Shown here in pieces: positions 54,099 through 63,817 of a stretch of DNA of 64,000 nt. Under the pieces are notes generated by a model. The model made no database searches and had not been told where the DNA came from. It worked only from the letters and a program-made list of their open reading frames with translations. Each line of letters opens with the position of its first letter. Within the stretch, counting starts at the first letter, position 1. The position numbers and the translations under genes are program-made. Origin of the DNA: G963665545 sp963665545 (GTDB lineage: Bacteria > Pseudomonadota > Gammaproteobacteria > Xanthomonadales > SZUA-36); contig CAXXKZ010000004.1 in the NCBI GenBank assembly GCA_963665545.2, positions 620,001-684,000 on the forward strand, written 5' to 3'.

Positions 54099-55538
54099 AT
54101 GGCAGACAAATTTGACCTGATCGTAATTGGCGCCGGCCCCGGTGGATATGTGGCAGCGATTCGCGCCGCACAGCTGGGGCTTAAAACCGCCTGCATTGAC
54201 ATGTTTACCGGCAAGGACGGCAAGCCCGCACCTGGTGGCACCTGTCTCAACGTGGGTTGCATCCCATCCAAAGCCCTGCTTGACTCGAGCAAATATTTTT
54301 ACCATCTGCAACATGACTACGCGGATCACGGCATCAGCGTAGCCGACGCCAAAATGGACGTGGAAACGATGCTCGCACGTAAAGACGCCGTGGTGAAGAA
54401 ACTCACTGGAGGCGTCAGCGCCCTGTTCAAGGGAAATAAAATTCAGTACTTCCACGGCACCGGACAACTGCTTGAGGACCGGCAGGTAGCGGTGCAGTTG
54501 GCCACACCGCTGGAGGACGGATCAGACACTCTGACCCTGGCAGCCGACAACGTCATACTCGCATCCGGTTCGGTTCCAATCGAGATTCCGAATGTCGACT
54601 TTGATGGTGAGTACATCATTGATAATGCCGGCGCGCTCGACCTTGAGGAAGTTCCCGACAGACTGGGCGTCATTGGCGCCGGCGTCATCGGGTTAGAACT
54701 AGGTTCTGTATGGAATCGCCTGGGCTCGAAAGTGACGCTGCTTGAGGCGCTGGAATCTTTTCTACCCATCGCCGACCACAACATCGCTCAACAGGCAGCT
54801 CGTTCATTCGGTAAGCAAGGGCTGGAAATCAAGATGGCGACTTTGGTCAAGAGTGCCACTGTGAAAGGGAGCGAAGTGCTGGTGGTGCTGGAAGACAAGC
54901 AAGGCGAAAGCCAGCTCACGTTTGACCGCCTTCTGGTGTGTGTTGGGCGCAAGCCGTATACCGAGGGTCTGTTGTCCGATGATTGCGGCGTCGAGCTGAC
55001 TGACAAAGGACAGATCGCCGTTGACGATCAGTCCTGCACCACAGCTCAGGGTGTCTGGGCGGTGGGTGACTGTGTTCGCGGTCCAATGCTCGCGCACAAA
55101 GCATCAGAAGAAGGCGTCGCTGTCGCGGAGCTGATCGCCGGCAAGCCGGCAGATATTCACTTCGACACGGTGCCGTGGGTGATTTATACCGACCCCGAAA
55201 TTGCCTGGGTCGGCAAGACCGAGGCCGAATTGAAAGATGCCGGCGCCGACTACCGGGTGGGAACGTTTCCTTTTGCAGCCAACGGCCGGGCGCTTGGCGG
55301 GGGAACGACCGAAGGCCTGGTAAAAATGCTGGCCGATACAAACAACGACGAGATTCTTGGCGTACACATATTCGGTGCCAATGCATCGGAATTGATCTCT
55401 GAATGCGTCGTGGCAATGGAATTCCAGGGTTCCAGTGAAGATTTGGCCAGGATAGTCCATGCTCACCCAACGCTGTCGGAAGCTGTTCACGAGGCCGCAC
55501 TGCATGTGGATGGCAGGGCAATTCACCGGGGTAACTGA
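54099..55538 (+). CDS. lpdA: Dihydrolipoamide dehydrogenase (E3)
   Basis: Reoxidises the lipoyl group of the dehydrogenase complex with FAD and NAD. The 479-residue product has the FAD-binding DLIVIGAGPGGYVAAIRAAQ, the redox-active disulfide in GGTCLNVGCIPSKALL and the NAD-binding GVIGAGVIGLELGSVW. VWAVGDCVRGPMLAHKASEEG and the C-terminal His-Glu pair HAHPTLSEAVHEAAL follow. It is the third gene of the sucA-sucB-lpd operon and lies 3 bp before the YhdH-like reductase gene. Confidence 0.97.
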   Translation: MADKFDLIVIGAGPGGYVAAIRAAQLGLKTACIDMFTGKDGKPAPGGTCLNVGCIPSKALLDSSKYFYHLQHDYADHGISVADAKMDVETMLARKDAVVKKLTGGVSALFKGNKIQYFHGTGQLLEDRQVAVQLATPLEDGSDTLTLAADNVILASGSVPIEIPNVDFDGEYIIDNAGALDLEEVPDRLGVIGAGVIGLELGSVWNRLGSKVTLLEALESFLPIADHNIAQQAARSFGKQGLEIKMATLVKSATVKGSEVLVVLEDKQGESQLTFDRLLVCVGRKPYTEGLLSDDCGVELTDKGQIAVDDQSCTTAQGVWAVGDCVRGPMLAHKASEEGVAVAELIAGKPADIHFDTVPWVIYTDPEIAWVGKTEAELKDAGADYRVGTFPFAANGRALGGGTTEGLVKMLADTNNDEILGVHIFGANASELISECVVAMEFQGSSEDLARIVHAHPTLSEAVHEAALHVDGRAIHRGN

Positions 55539-55541
55539 CCG

Positions 55542-56546
55542 ATGACGGACGTACCGGCGGTTTTTCAGGCCTTCAGAATTCACAACGACGAGGGCGGCTA
55601 TCGCGCCGGCCTTGAAGAGGTGTCGCTCGATCAAATCAGTGAAGGCGATGTGACGATCAGGGTGGACTGGTCCGGTGTCAACTACAAGGACGCGCTAGCC
55701 GCGACTGGTAAAGGCCAGATATTAAAACAATTTCCCCTCACCGGCGGCATCGATGCCGCCGGTGAAGTAGTCCATTCTGACAGCGAACATTTCTCACCTG
55801 GCGACGAAGTCCTGGTCACTGGCTGCAACCTCTCCGAAAAGTGCGATGGCGGCTATACCCAATATTTGCGCGTGGACTCTGAAGCGGCCATTGCTGTACC
55901 GACCGGGTTAACAACGCGTGAGGCCATGGCGATCGGCACTGCCGGCTTTACCGCTGCACTCAGCCTGCATCGCATGGAGGCCCTGGGACAGACGCCTGAC
56001 AGCGGGCCGGTGGTCGTATCCGGCGCCAGTGGTGGCGTCGGCAGCCTGGCCATTAACCTGTTGACCCAGGCCGGTTACGAAGCCCATGCCATCACTGGCA
56101 AGGTCGACGAGTTCAACTGGCTGGAAAAACTGGGTGCGCGTCAATGTATATCAAGACATGATCTGTACTGGGGCCAGCGCCCACTGGAACAGGCGCGCTG
56201 GGCCGGTGCCATCGACAGCGTTGGCGGGGACATGCTGGCCGGACTCAGCCGCGTGATCGAGCCCTGGGGGAACATCGCCTGCTGTGGTATGGCGGGGGGG
56301 CATGGGTTAAATGCCACAGTCTTCCCTTTGATTCTGCGCGGCGTCAGCCTGATTGGAATCAGCTCGAACAATTGTCCGCGGCCATTGCGTGAAATCTTGT
56401 GGGATCGATTGGCCAACGAGTGGAAGCCTGCAATGCTCGACAGCATCATCAAGCGGGAAGTGAGCCTGAACGAGATTGAGAAAGAATTCAACAAGGTGAT
56501 GCGCGGCGAGTCTGTCGGCCGCACACTGGTGCGGATTGGGAATTAA
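55542..56546 (+). CDS. YhdH/AcuI-type acrylyl-CoA reductase (MDR oxidoreductase)
   Basis: A 334-residue medium-chain dehydrogenase. The catalytic-domain start is VDWSGVNYKDALAATGKGQI, followed by FPLTGGIDAAGEVVHSDS and the nucleotide motif VVSGASGGVGSLAINLLTQAG. CCGMAGGHGLNATVFPLILR and LIGISSNNCPRP come later. These match the YhdH/AcuI group, NADPH-dependent acrylyl-CoA reductases. There are no zinc ligands. It starts 3 bp after lpd, so it may share that transcript. Confidence 0.9.
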   Translation: MTDVPAVFQAFRIHNDEGGYRAGLEEVSLDQISEGDVTIRVDWSGVNYKDALAATGKGQILKQFPLTGGIDAAGEVVHSDSEHFSPGDEVLVTGCNLSEKCDGGYTQYLRVDSEAAIAVPTGLTTREAMAIGTAGFTAALSLHRMEALGQTPDSGPVVVSGASGGVGSLAINLLTQAGYEAHAITGKVDEFNWLEKLGARQCISRHDLYWGQRPLEQARWAGAIDSVGGDMLAGLSRVIEPWGNIACCGMAGGHGLNATVFPLILRGVSLIGISSNNCPRPLREILWDRLANEWKPAMLDSIIKREVSLNEIEKEFNKVMRGESVGRTLVRIGN

Positions 56547-56601
56547 ATTCCCATATATCTAGCGTTTACGGCATAATGTTATCTGAAACAGGAGCTAATG
56601 A

Positions 56602-57081
56602 ATGAGCATACAAGTTGGGGACAGAATTCCCGATGCCACACTGACCATCATGTCGGACAGCGGTCCACAGCCACTGGACACAACAGACCTGTTCGGTGGC
56701 AAGAAAATCGTCCTTTTTTCAGTTCCAGGCGCATTCACGCCCACCTGTTCCGCCGAGCACCTGCCCGGATTCGTCGATAACGCCGATGCAATCCTTGCAA
56801 AAGGCGTGGACGAGATCGCCTGCATGGCCGTCAACGACGTATTTGTCATGAACGCCTGGGGCAAGAGCGCCAACGCAGACCAAGTGACCATGCTGGCGGA
56901 CGGCAACGGAGACTTTACACGCAGCCTTGGTCTCGAACTGGATGCTGCTGCTTTCGGAATGGGGCAAAGGTCGCAACGATTCGCCCTAGTGGCCGACGAC
57001 GGCGTGGTGTCACAATTGTTCGTCGAGGCCGGCGGGGAATTCCGCGTCAGCAGCGCCGAACTCGTTCTGGCGGAATTGTAA
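56602..57081 (+). CDS. Peroxiredoxin, Prx5-like
   Basis: A thiol peroxidase of the Prx5 group, 159 residues. The peroxidatic cysteine is in VPGAFTPTCSAEHLPGFVD (about residue 50). EIACMAVNDVFVMNAWGKS and the late GMGQRSQRFALVADDGVV segment are typical. No C-terminal glutaredoxin domain and no obvious resolving cysteine are present, so it probably uses an external thiol such as glutathione. An AGGAGCTAATGA site precedes the ATG. The gene is convergent with gyrA across a 53-bp spacer in which I see no clear terminator. Confidence 0.93.
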   Translation: MSIQVGDRIPDATLTIMSDSGPQPLDTTDLFGGKKIVLFSVPGAFTPTCSAEHLPGFVDNADAILAKGVDEIACMAVNDVFVMNAWGKSANADQVTMLADGNGDFTRSLGLELDAAAFGMGQRSQRFALVADDGVVSQLFVEAGGEFRVSSAELVLAEL

Positions 57082-57134
57082 AGACGGCAGGGCCTGATTT
57101 CCGGAATTCCACGGTTCAGATTCGCAGGACCGGA

Positions 57135-59732
57135 CTACTCCGAGCCCGAGGATTCAGAGCCCGATGGTTCTGGGGCGGCTTCGTCCGCCGCGTCGTCATC
57201 GGTTTCAGCTTCCCCCTGAATACGCGCCAACCCCACCAACTGTTCTTTGTCCCGCAAACGGATCAGCGTGACCCCCTGGGTATTGCGGCCCAACAGGGAG
57301 ATTGCATTGGCGGCTGTTCTGACCAGCGTACCGCCGTTGGAAATGAGCATGATGTCATTCTCTTCTCGCACTGATATGGCTGAAATCAACGCACCATTGC
57401 GGTCCGATGTCTGTATGCCAATGACGCCCTGTCCACCTCGCCCCTGGCGGGGATGATCGTCAACGGCAGAGCGCTTGCCAAAGCCGTTTGCGGTGACGGT
57501 GAGAATATCACCCTCGCCGATGACCAACATGGACACCAGATTGTGCCCTTCTGCAACCCGAATACCAATAACACCACGCGCCACGCGCCCCATCGGCCGC
57601 ACATCGGATTCCCGGAATCGTATGCACTTTCCGGTGCTGGAGAACAGCATGATGTCTTTCTCCCCATCGGTCAGGGCAACGCCCACCAGTTCATCTCCGG
57701 CCGGCAGATCAATTGCCCAGATACCGTTGGCCCGTGGCCGGGAATAGTCGGACAGCGGGGTTTTCTTGACGATACCCTGGCGGGTTGCAAAAAACACGTA
57801 TTGATCATCGGGAAAATCACGCACCGGCAAAACGGCATTAACCCGCTCTTCCTTCTGCAGGGGTAGCAGGTTGACGATTGGCTTGCCACGGCTGACATGG
57901 CTGGCCTGGGGCAGCTCATACACTTTGAGCCAATAAACCTTTCCCAAGCTGGTGAAACACAGGAGCGTGTCATGCGTGTTGGCGATAAATAGCTCGTCAA
58001 TAAAATCCTGGTCTTTTACCTTGGTGGCCGACTTACCGGTGCCGCCACGCCGCTGCGCACGGTACCGATCCAGGCTTTGCGATTTCGCGTAACCACCATG
58101 CGACAAGGTCACAACCACGTCCTCTTCGGTAATCAGGTCTTCCATGCTGAGGTTGACCCGCTGCTCGAGGATTTCGGTTCGACGCTCATCACCGTACTGC
58201 TCCTTGATCGTCTCGAGCTCAGTACGAATTACGGCCATGAGCTCTATCGGGTCCGAAAGAATCTGCAGCAAACCCTTGACGAGGTCCAGGATTTCGCCAT
58301 ATTCCGTGGTTAACTTGTCCTGCTCCAAACCGGTCAGGCGATGCAGGCGCATATTGAGTATTTCCTGGGCCTGTGCGGGTGAGAGTTGGTAGCCCTGGTC
58401 ATTCAGCCCATACTGCTTATCCAGGTCCTCAGGACGCGACGTCTCCGCGCCACCCTGGCCCAGCATCGCGGCGACCATGCCAGGGTCCCACAGCTTTGCC
58501 AGCAGCCCCTCCCTCGCTTCAGCGGGTGTATTCGAACTCTTGACCAGCTCAATCACTTCGTCCAGGTTGACCAGGGCCACGGTAAGGCCCTCGAGCACAT
58601 GCGCTCTGTTCCTCGCTTTGCGCAGCTCGAACAATGTCCGGCGAATGACCACTTCACGGCGATGACCAATGAAGGCATGCAGCATTTCAAGCAGGTTGAG
58701 AAGCCTGGGCTGTCCATCAACCAGCGCCACCATGTTGATGCCAAACACGCTTTGCATCGCGGTCTGCTTGTACAGATTGTTGAGGATGACTTCAGGAACG
58801 TCACCCCGCCTCAGCTCGATCACCATGCGCATGCCGTCCTTGTCCGACTCGTCACGCAGTTCAGTAATGCCCTCGATCTTTTTTTGCTTGACCAGCTCGG
58901 CGATTTTTTCCAGCAACCTGGCCTTGTTGACCTGGTAAGGAAGCTCACTCACAACAATGCTCTGCTTGCCGTTGCTTTCGTTAGTTTCGATTGCTGAGCG
59001 GGCCCGCATGTAGATGCGGCCGCGACCCGTCCTATAGGCCTCATCGATACCCTGCACCCCGTTGATCAGACCAGCGGTCGGAAAGTCCGGTCCGGGTAGG
59101 AACTCCATAACGGCTTCAACGGGCAACTCAGGTTCCTCAATCAAGGCAATGACCGCGTCAATGACTTCGCTCAAATTGTGCGGCGGAATATTGGTCGCCA
59201 TGCCCACGGCGATGCCGGCCGAACCATTGACCAGCAAGTTGGGGACGCGGGTGGGCATGACCTGCGGTTCATACTCGGTTTCGTCGTAGTTGGGCCCAAA
59301 ATCGACGGTCTCTTTATCGAGGTCAGCGAGCAGTTCATGGGCCAGCCTGGACATGCGCACTTCGGTATAACGCATTGCTGCTGCCGCATCGCCGTCGACC
59401 GAACCGAAATTGCCCTGGCCATCGACCAGCATGTATCTCATTGCGAAGGGCTGGGCCATTCTGACGATCGTGTCGTAAACCGCTGAATCGCCATGCGGGT
59501 GGTACTTACCGATGACATCACCAACCACCCGGGCAGACTTCTTGTAAGCCTTGTTCCAGTCGTTACCCAACACATTCATGGCGTACAGAACCCGCCGATG
59601 GACCGGTTTCAACCCATCCCTGACATCCGGCAACGCACGGCCCACAATAACGCTCATTGCGTAGTCGAGATAGGACTGACGCATTTCGTCTTCGAGATTG
59701 ACCGGGAGGACTTCCTTGGCGAGCTCAGCCAT
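57135..59732 (-). CDS. gyrA: DNA gyrase subunit A
   Basis: The breakage-reunion subunit of DNA gyrase, 865 residues. The quinolone region reads GKYHPHGDSAVYDTIVRMAQ with the wild-type serine and aspartate positions. The catalytic tyrosine is in AAAMRYTEVRMS. The C-terminal beta-pinwheel contains the GyrA box QRRGGTG, with Thr for the usual Lys, followed by several GxRG-type blades. An acidic tail (EAETDDDAADEAAPEPSGSESSGSE) ends the protein. The start MAELAKEVLPVNLEDEMRQSYLDYA is normal. The upstream 255 bp are AT-rich near the gene (ATATATTGTTGTAATTTAAA) and presumably hold its promoter. Confidence 0.98.
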   Translation of the reverse strand: MAELAKEVLPVNLEDEMRQSYLDYAMSVIVGRALPDVRDGLKPVHRRVLYAMNVLGNDWNKAYKKSARVVGDVIGKYHPHGDSAVYDTIVRMAQPFAMRYMLVDGQGNFGSVDGDAAAAMRYTEVRMSRLAHELLADLDKETVDFGPNYDETEYEPQVMPTRVPNLLVNGSAGIAVGMATNIPPHNLSEVIDAVIALIEEPELPVEAVMEFLPGPDFPTAGLINGVQGIDEAYRTGRGRIYMRARSAIETNESNGKQSIVVSELPYQVNKARLLEKIAELVKQKKIEGITELRDESDKDGMRMVIELRRGDVPEVILNNLYKQTAMQSVFGINMVALVDGQPRLLNLLEMLHAFIGHRREVVIRRTLFELRKARNRAHVLEGLTVALVNLDEVIELVKSSNTPAEAREGLLAKLWDPGMVAAMLGQGGAETSRPEDLDKQYGLNDQGYQLSPAQAQEILNMRLHRLTGLEQDKLTTEYGEILDLVKGLLQILSDPIELMAVIRTELETIKEQYGDERRTEILEQRVNLSMEDLITEEDVVVTLSHGGYAKSQSLDRYRAQRRGGTGKSATKVKDQDFIDELFIANTHDTLLCFTSLGKVYWLKVYELPQASHVSRGKPIVNLLPLQKEERVNAVLPVRDFPDDQYVFFATRQGIVKKTPLSDYSRPRANGIWAIDLPAGDELVGVALTDGEKDIMLFSSTGKCIRFRESDVRPMGRVARGVIGIRVAEGHNLVSMLVIGEGDILTVTANGFGKRSAVDDHPRQGRGGQGVIGIQTSDRNGALISAISVREENDIMLISNGGTLVRTAANAISLLGRNTQGVTLIRLRDKEQLVGLARIQGEAETDDDAADEAAPEPSGSESSGSE

Positions 59733-59987
59733 AATGGATTCTTACTCCGAAAGCGAACATATATTGTTGTAATTTAAAGATTTATATACGCTAAAACTGC
59801 GCGTCATGATGGGCAGGAAAACAATCACTTTCAAGCGACCAATTGTACCACATTCCGGCCTCTGACTGGCCCCGGAAACCACCCTTTCAATCGCCCCCAA
59901 ATCAGGTCGTTTTTTAGCCTCAGGACTGGCCCGATGCTCACCTGACCAGTATCATTGCTGATTCATTCGAAATAATTGGATTCAATC

Positions 59988-60611
59988 ATGAAAGTTTTGC
60001 TCTATCGCCAAGCCAGATTGGCCTGCTTCGCCGTAGCCGCCTGCCTGCTGATTTCAGGTCCGGTTACTGCCCAGGACCAAACTCAGGGACAGTCATCGGC
60101 CAACCCGACCGCCATTCTCCATACCTCCAGAGGCGATATCCGGCTGGAGTTGTTCGCCGACCGGTCGCCGCTTTCCGTGGAGAATTTTATCCGTTACGCA
60201 GAGGATGGATATTATGACGGCACGATCTTTCACCGGGTCATTAGCCACTTCATGATCCAGGGTGGGGGGTTCACTGAGGAACTGGAGAAAAAGCCAACCC
60301 GAGAGCCAATCACCAACGAGGCGAACAATGGCGTTTCGAATCAGCGCGGCACGATCGCAATGGCGCGAACCAACGACCCGCACTCGGCAACGTCCCAGTT
60401 TTTCATCAACGTACAAGACAACATCAACCTCAATCACGTTGCCAAGTCGGATTCGAGATCCTGGGGATACACGGCCTTTGGTCAGGTCACCGAAGGAATG
60501 GACGTTGTAGACGACATACGCTTTGCCCAAACCAGCAATCGGCAAGGCATGGGCGACGTGCCGAATATCACCATAGTCATCAAAAGCGTGGAAATTATCC
60601 AGCCCCAATAG
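59988..60611 (+). CDS. Cyclophilin-type peptidyl-prolyl isomerase, exported
   Basis: A PpiA-like folding enzyme of 207 residues. I start at the ATG 59988 rather than the in-frame TTG four codons earlier. The signal peptide LACFAVAACLLISGPVTAQ is followed by the cyclophilin domain: TSRGDIRLELFADRSPLSVENF, YYDGTIFHRVISHFMIQGGG, GTIAMARTNDPHSATSQFFI and FGQVTEGMDVVDDI. The catalytic Arg, Phe and Gln positions are present. It lies 23 bp before lpxH. Confidence 0.93.
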   Translation: MKVLLYRQARLACFAVAACLLISGPVTAQDQTQGQSSANPTAILHTSRGDIRLELFADRSPLSVENFIRYAEDGYYDGTIFHRVISHFMIQGGGFTEELEKKPTREPITNEANNGVSNQRGTIAMARTNDPHSATSQFFINVQDNINLNHVAKSDSRSWGYTAFGQVTEGMDVVDDIRFAQTSNRQGMGDVPNITIVIKSVEIIQPQ

Positions 60612-60634
60612 GACGACAAATAGACCCCGGTTCG

Positions 60635-61363
60635 ATGGCCACCCTGTTTATTTCAGACCTGCACCTGGAGGACGATCGGCCCCAGACTTCACGGCTGCTG
60701 TTGGATTTTCTGGCAGGTGAATTGTGCGCCGGGGCCCGATCCCTGTACATACTCGGTGACCTGTTCGAGTTCTGGATTGGCGATGACCTCGTGAGCGAGA
60801 CGGCCGGACAAGTTGCCGCGGCCTTGCGCTCACTTGGTGATCGAGGCGTGGCCTGTCACTTCATGCATGGCAACCGCGATTTCTTGCTGGGTGCAGACTA
60901 CGCCAATTCCTGTGGCATGAGCTTGTTATGCGAAGAGGTCGTTGTGGATCTCTACGGCACCCCCTATCTGCTTCTGCACGGCGATTCGCTGTGCACCGAT
61001 GATCATGCCTACCAGGCGTTTCGACAGCAGGTGCGTAATCCGCAATTCCAGCAGGATTTTCTCGCCAGGCCCTTGCAAGAACGACTGCAAATGGCGCGCT
61101 CTGCGCGCGAACAAAGCATGGCCCATACCGGCAATGCCTCCGAAGACATCATGGATGTGAACCAGACGGCTGTGCTCAGGGCATTTGCGGCGCATGAAGT
61201 GCACAACATGATTCACGGCCACACCCACAGGCCGGCGGTACACAGCCATCGTTTGGGCGACGGACAGGAGGCTGAGCGCATCGTTCTGTCTGACTGGGAC
61301 AAAACCGGCAGCTGCCTGGCTGTTTCCGAAAACGGCTACGCTGTCATTCCACTGGGCGCGTAG
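60635..61363 (+). CDS. lpxH: UDP-2,3-diacylglucosamine diphosphatase LpxH
   Basis: Releases UMP from UDP-diacylglucosamine to give lipid X, the fourth step of lipid A synthesis at the inner membrane. The 242-residue product has the calcineurin-like metal motifs ISDLHLEDDRP, GDLFEFWIGDD, GNRDFLLG, LLHGDSLCTDD and HGHTHRP. The ATG follows the cyclophilin gene by 23 bp, the common ppiB-lpxH arrangement. Its last 20 bp overlap the end of the convergent DUF455 gene. Confidence 0.96.
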   Translation: MATLFISDLHLEDDRPQTSRLLLDFLAGELCAGARSLYILGDLFEFWIGDDLVSETAGQVAAALRSLGDRGVACHFMHGNRDFLLGADYANSCGMSLLCEEVVVDLYGTPYLLLHGDSLCTDDHAYQAFRQQVRNPQFQQDFLARPLQERLQMARSAREQSMAHTGNASEDIMDVNQTAVLRAFAAHEVHNMIHGHTHRPAVHSHRLGDGQEAERIVLSDWDKTGSCLAVSENGYAVIPLGA

Positions 61364-62231
61364 CAGTCAGTGCCTCCATTTCATCGGCAGTGAAGCCGGC
61401 CATGAGCCGGGCTTCGATGTTGAAGGGTCCGCGAATCCGGCCGTAATATCGCTCTAACAAATGGAGAAATTCCGCGCCCGGCTCCTTGCCCTCGCATTCA
61501 CAGCAGTGGCGAAACCATCGTGTGCCGACGGCCACATGCCTGACTTCCTCGCTCAGAATCACTTCCAGGATTCTGCAGGTCTCCACATCACCCACTGAAG
61601 TCAGCCTGGTGATCATACCCGGCGTTACGTCGAGCCCACGCGCTTCGAGCACCCGGGGAACCAGCGCCATACGCGTGAGGCAATCGTGGCCGGTTTTTCG
61701 GGCCATCTCCCACAATCCGTCGTGCGCCGGAAAATCTCCATAGCCGTATCCCAGCGATGACAGGCGATCGCGCAGCATCGAAAAATGCCTGGCCTCATCG
61801 GCCGCCACCGATACCCAGTCCCGGTAGTAATCGTCAGGCATGCCGCGAAACCGATAGGCGGCGTCGAGGGCAAGGTTGATGGCGTTAAATTCGATATGAG
61901 CGATAGCGTGGATCAGCGCCGCCCGCCCGTCAGCGCTGCCCAACCGGCGGCGCGGCACTTTGCCTGGACTGACCAGAACAGGGCGCGCCGGTCGGCCACA
62001 GGACACTTCCGGGGCGACCTCTTCGGTGCCCATCCAAGCCGCATCCTCAACGACCAGGGGACTGTCTTCGGTGCCCGTGCGCCAATCCTGAACGTCACGC
62101 CACAGGGTGGCGGTGGCCTCACATTTCGAATTCGGATCGGATATTTGCAAGCAGCGATTGGCTTCCGCAAAGAATCCTTCCCGACCTGTCGGGGCTACGG
62201 GCAAGTGATCAGAGTCTGGAGATGACGGCAT
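61344..62231 (-). CDS. DUF455 ferritin-like protein
   Basis: A predicted all-helical ferritin-like protein of unknown function (DUF455), about 295 residues from the ATG at 62231. The di-iron-type ligands are visible in AIAHIEFNAINLALDAAYRF, VSVAADEARHFSMLRDRLSS and VILSEEVRHVAVGTRWFRHC. The start overlaps the last 23 bp of icd in another frame, and the stop overlaps the last 20 bp of lpxH on the other strand, so the gene is tightly wedged. The raw ORF extends 26 codons further into icd without resemblance to the family. It may be an oxygenase or hydroxylase, but nothing in the sequence proves this. Confidence 0.85.
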   Translation of the reverse strand: MPSSPDSDHLPVAPTGREGFFAEANRCLQISDPNSKCEATATLWRDVQDWRTGTEDSPLVVEDAAWMGTEEVAPEVSCGRPARPVLVSPGKVPRRRLGSADGRAALIHAIAHIEFNAINLALDAAYRFRGMPDDYYRDWVSVAADEARHFSMLRDRLSSLGYGYGDFPAHDGLWEMARKTGHDCLTRMALVPRVLEARGLDVTPGMITRLTSVGDVETCRILEVILSEEVRHVAVGTRWFRHCCECEGKEPGAEFLHLLERYYGRIRGPFNIEARLMAGFTADEMEALTATRPVE

Positions 62232-63453
62232 CCGCAAATCCAGAAGTGGACACCTCGGTTGCATCCTCCATCTGGCGAGCGAAATCATAGGTGACGATGC
62301 CGGCCGCAACAGTTTTCGCGAATGCCTGTCTAATCATATCTGTAACCTCTTTCCAACCGATGTATTCAAACATCATAGAGCCTGAAAACATCAACGAACT
62401 CGGGTTGACCTTATTCTGGCCCGCGTATTTGGGAGCAGTGCCGTGGGTGGCTTCAAATACTGCGACGTGATCCGCCATATTGGCGCCCGGAGCGATACCC
62501 ATGCCCCCCACTTCGGCAGCCAGGGCATCTGAAAGGTAGTCCCCGTTAAGATTCATCGTGGCGATCACATTGAATTCTGCAGGCCGTAGCTGCATGAGCT
62601 GAAACATGATGTCGGCAATCCGATCCTGAATGACAATTTTGCCCTCCGGTCGTTTGCCACCGTGATGGTCCCACATATCGGCTTCTGAAATCACCTGATC
62701 CGGGAATTCCTCGGCCGCCAGTTCATATCCCCAGTTACGAAAAGCGCCCTCGGTGAATTTCATGATATTACCCTTGTGAACCAGCGTGACGGTCTCCTTG
62801 CCATTGTCAATCGCATATTGAATGGCCTTGCGAACCAGTCGCTTGGAACCAAACGCAGAGATCGGCTTGATGCCCAGCCCGGCGCCCTCAAAAAATTTCG
62901 CGCCCATTTCTTCGCGCAGAAATCGCGCCAGCTTTTCGTTTTCCGGTGTACCCGACTGATATTCGATGCCACAGTAGACGTCTTCGGTATTTTCTCGAAA
63001 AATGACCACATCAACGTCTTCGGGGCGGCGCATGGGAGACGGCACCCCAGGAAAATACTCCACCGGGCGAACACAGGCATACAAATCGAGCTCCTGACGC
63101 AAGGAAACGTTGAGAGAGCGAAATCCACCACCGACAGGCGTGGTTAGCGGACCCTTGATGGCAACAACAAGGTCACGGATCGCGTCCAGCGTCTCCGCCG
63201 GGAAATAGTCTCCATCATAAATTCCGGCCGCTTTCTCACCGAGATACAGCTCCGCCCAATGTACCCGCCTGTTACCACCATATGCTTTCTCCACGGAGGC
63301 ATCCCACACGCGCATGGCTGCACTTGTGATATCGGGGCCGATGCCATCACCTTCTACAAAACCGAGAATTGGATTGTCGCTGACTTGCAGCATGTTGTTG
63401 CTGATGGTGATTTTATCTCCCGACTCAGGGAGCTTGATATGGCGATAGCTCAT
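62209..63453 (-). CDS. icd: Isocitrate dehydrogenase (NADP)
   Basis: Oxidative decarboxylation of isocitrate to 2-oxoglutarate in the TCA cycle, feeding the sucA-sucB-lpd complex encoded nearby. I chose the ATG at 63453 (414 residues, MSYRHIKLPESGDKITI) with GGAAGAC upstream. The raw ORF is 22 codons longer. Motifs are LGFVEGDGIGPDITSAAMRVW, GPLTTPVGGGFRSLNVSLRQ (with the regulatory serine), VIFRENTEDVYCGIEY, LVHKGNIMKFTEGAFRNWGY, ATMNLNGDYLSDALAAEVGG and FEATHGTAPKYAG. Length and motifs match the E. coli type. Confidence 0.96.
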   Translation of the reverse strand: MSYRHIKLPESGDKITISNNMLQVSDNPILGFVEGDGIGPDITSAAMRVWDASVEKAYGGNRRVHWAELYLGEKAAGIYDGDYFPAETLDAIRDLVVAIKGPLTTPVGGGFRSLNVSLRQELDLYACVRPVEYFPGVPSPMRRPEDVDVVIFRENTEDVYCGIEYQSGTPENEKLARFLREEMGAKFFEGAGLGIKPISAFGSKRLVRKAIQYAIDNGKETVTLVHKGNIMKFTEGAFRNWGYELAAEEFPDQVISEADMWDHHGGKRPEGKIVIQDRIADIMFQLMQLRPAEFNVIATMNLNGDYLSDALAAEVGGMGIAPGANMADHVAVFEATHGTAPKYAGQNKVNPSSLMFSGSMMFEYIGWKEVTDMIRQAFAKTVAAGIVTYDFARQMEDATEVSTSGFADAVISRL

Positions 63454-63817
63454 GTGTCTTCCTTTCAGGTGGATCGTGCACGGTGGAATCGTCATAAAGA
63501 CGACAAAGCAATCGATCATTATAACCTGTCGGGGTCATTATCGGCATGCCCAAGCGCGGGCGATTCTCAACCCTGAGACCAAGCTGGATTGCCTTCGAGA
63601 TGCCCCACCGCAAGCCGCTGAACCGCGATTTCATTATTCCTGTGGCGAAATCCACCATTGACCAGTGAATCTCGCTGTGTCGCCCTATTTTTGGGCGCAT
63701 GTCGGACCATAGGGTCTGAATATTTATACTTTTAATCAGTCACTTAGCGACCGACCATAGGTCTGGCACGATTTCTGCATAAATATGTGTGTCGGCAACA
63801 CATTCAGGAGGATGTCC
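63454..63817. other. Divergent intergenic region with paired palindromes
   Basis: This 364-bp gap between icd and the edge gene holds no supported coding sequence. GACC-ATA-GGGTC (63705-63716) and GACC-ATA-GGTC (63753-63763) are near-identical palindromes centred about 48 bp apart. The second ends at the first base of the sigma-54 element. A small hairpin CGCCC-7 bases-GGGCG lies at 63681-63697. The icd promoter must also lie in the left part, but I cannot assign it. Confidence 0.5.
63763..63779 (+). promoter_or_regulatory. Sigma-54 promoter
   Basis: CTGGCACGATTTCTGCA matches the sigma-54 (-24/-12) consensus YTGGCACGRNNNTTGCW at every defined position except one T, with the GG and GC doublets at correct spacing. 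It lies 38 bp upstream of the ATG of the edge gene, which also has a strong AGGAGG. Transcription should therefore need RpoN and an enhancer-binding activator. Confidence 0.7.
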
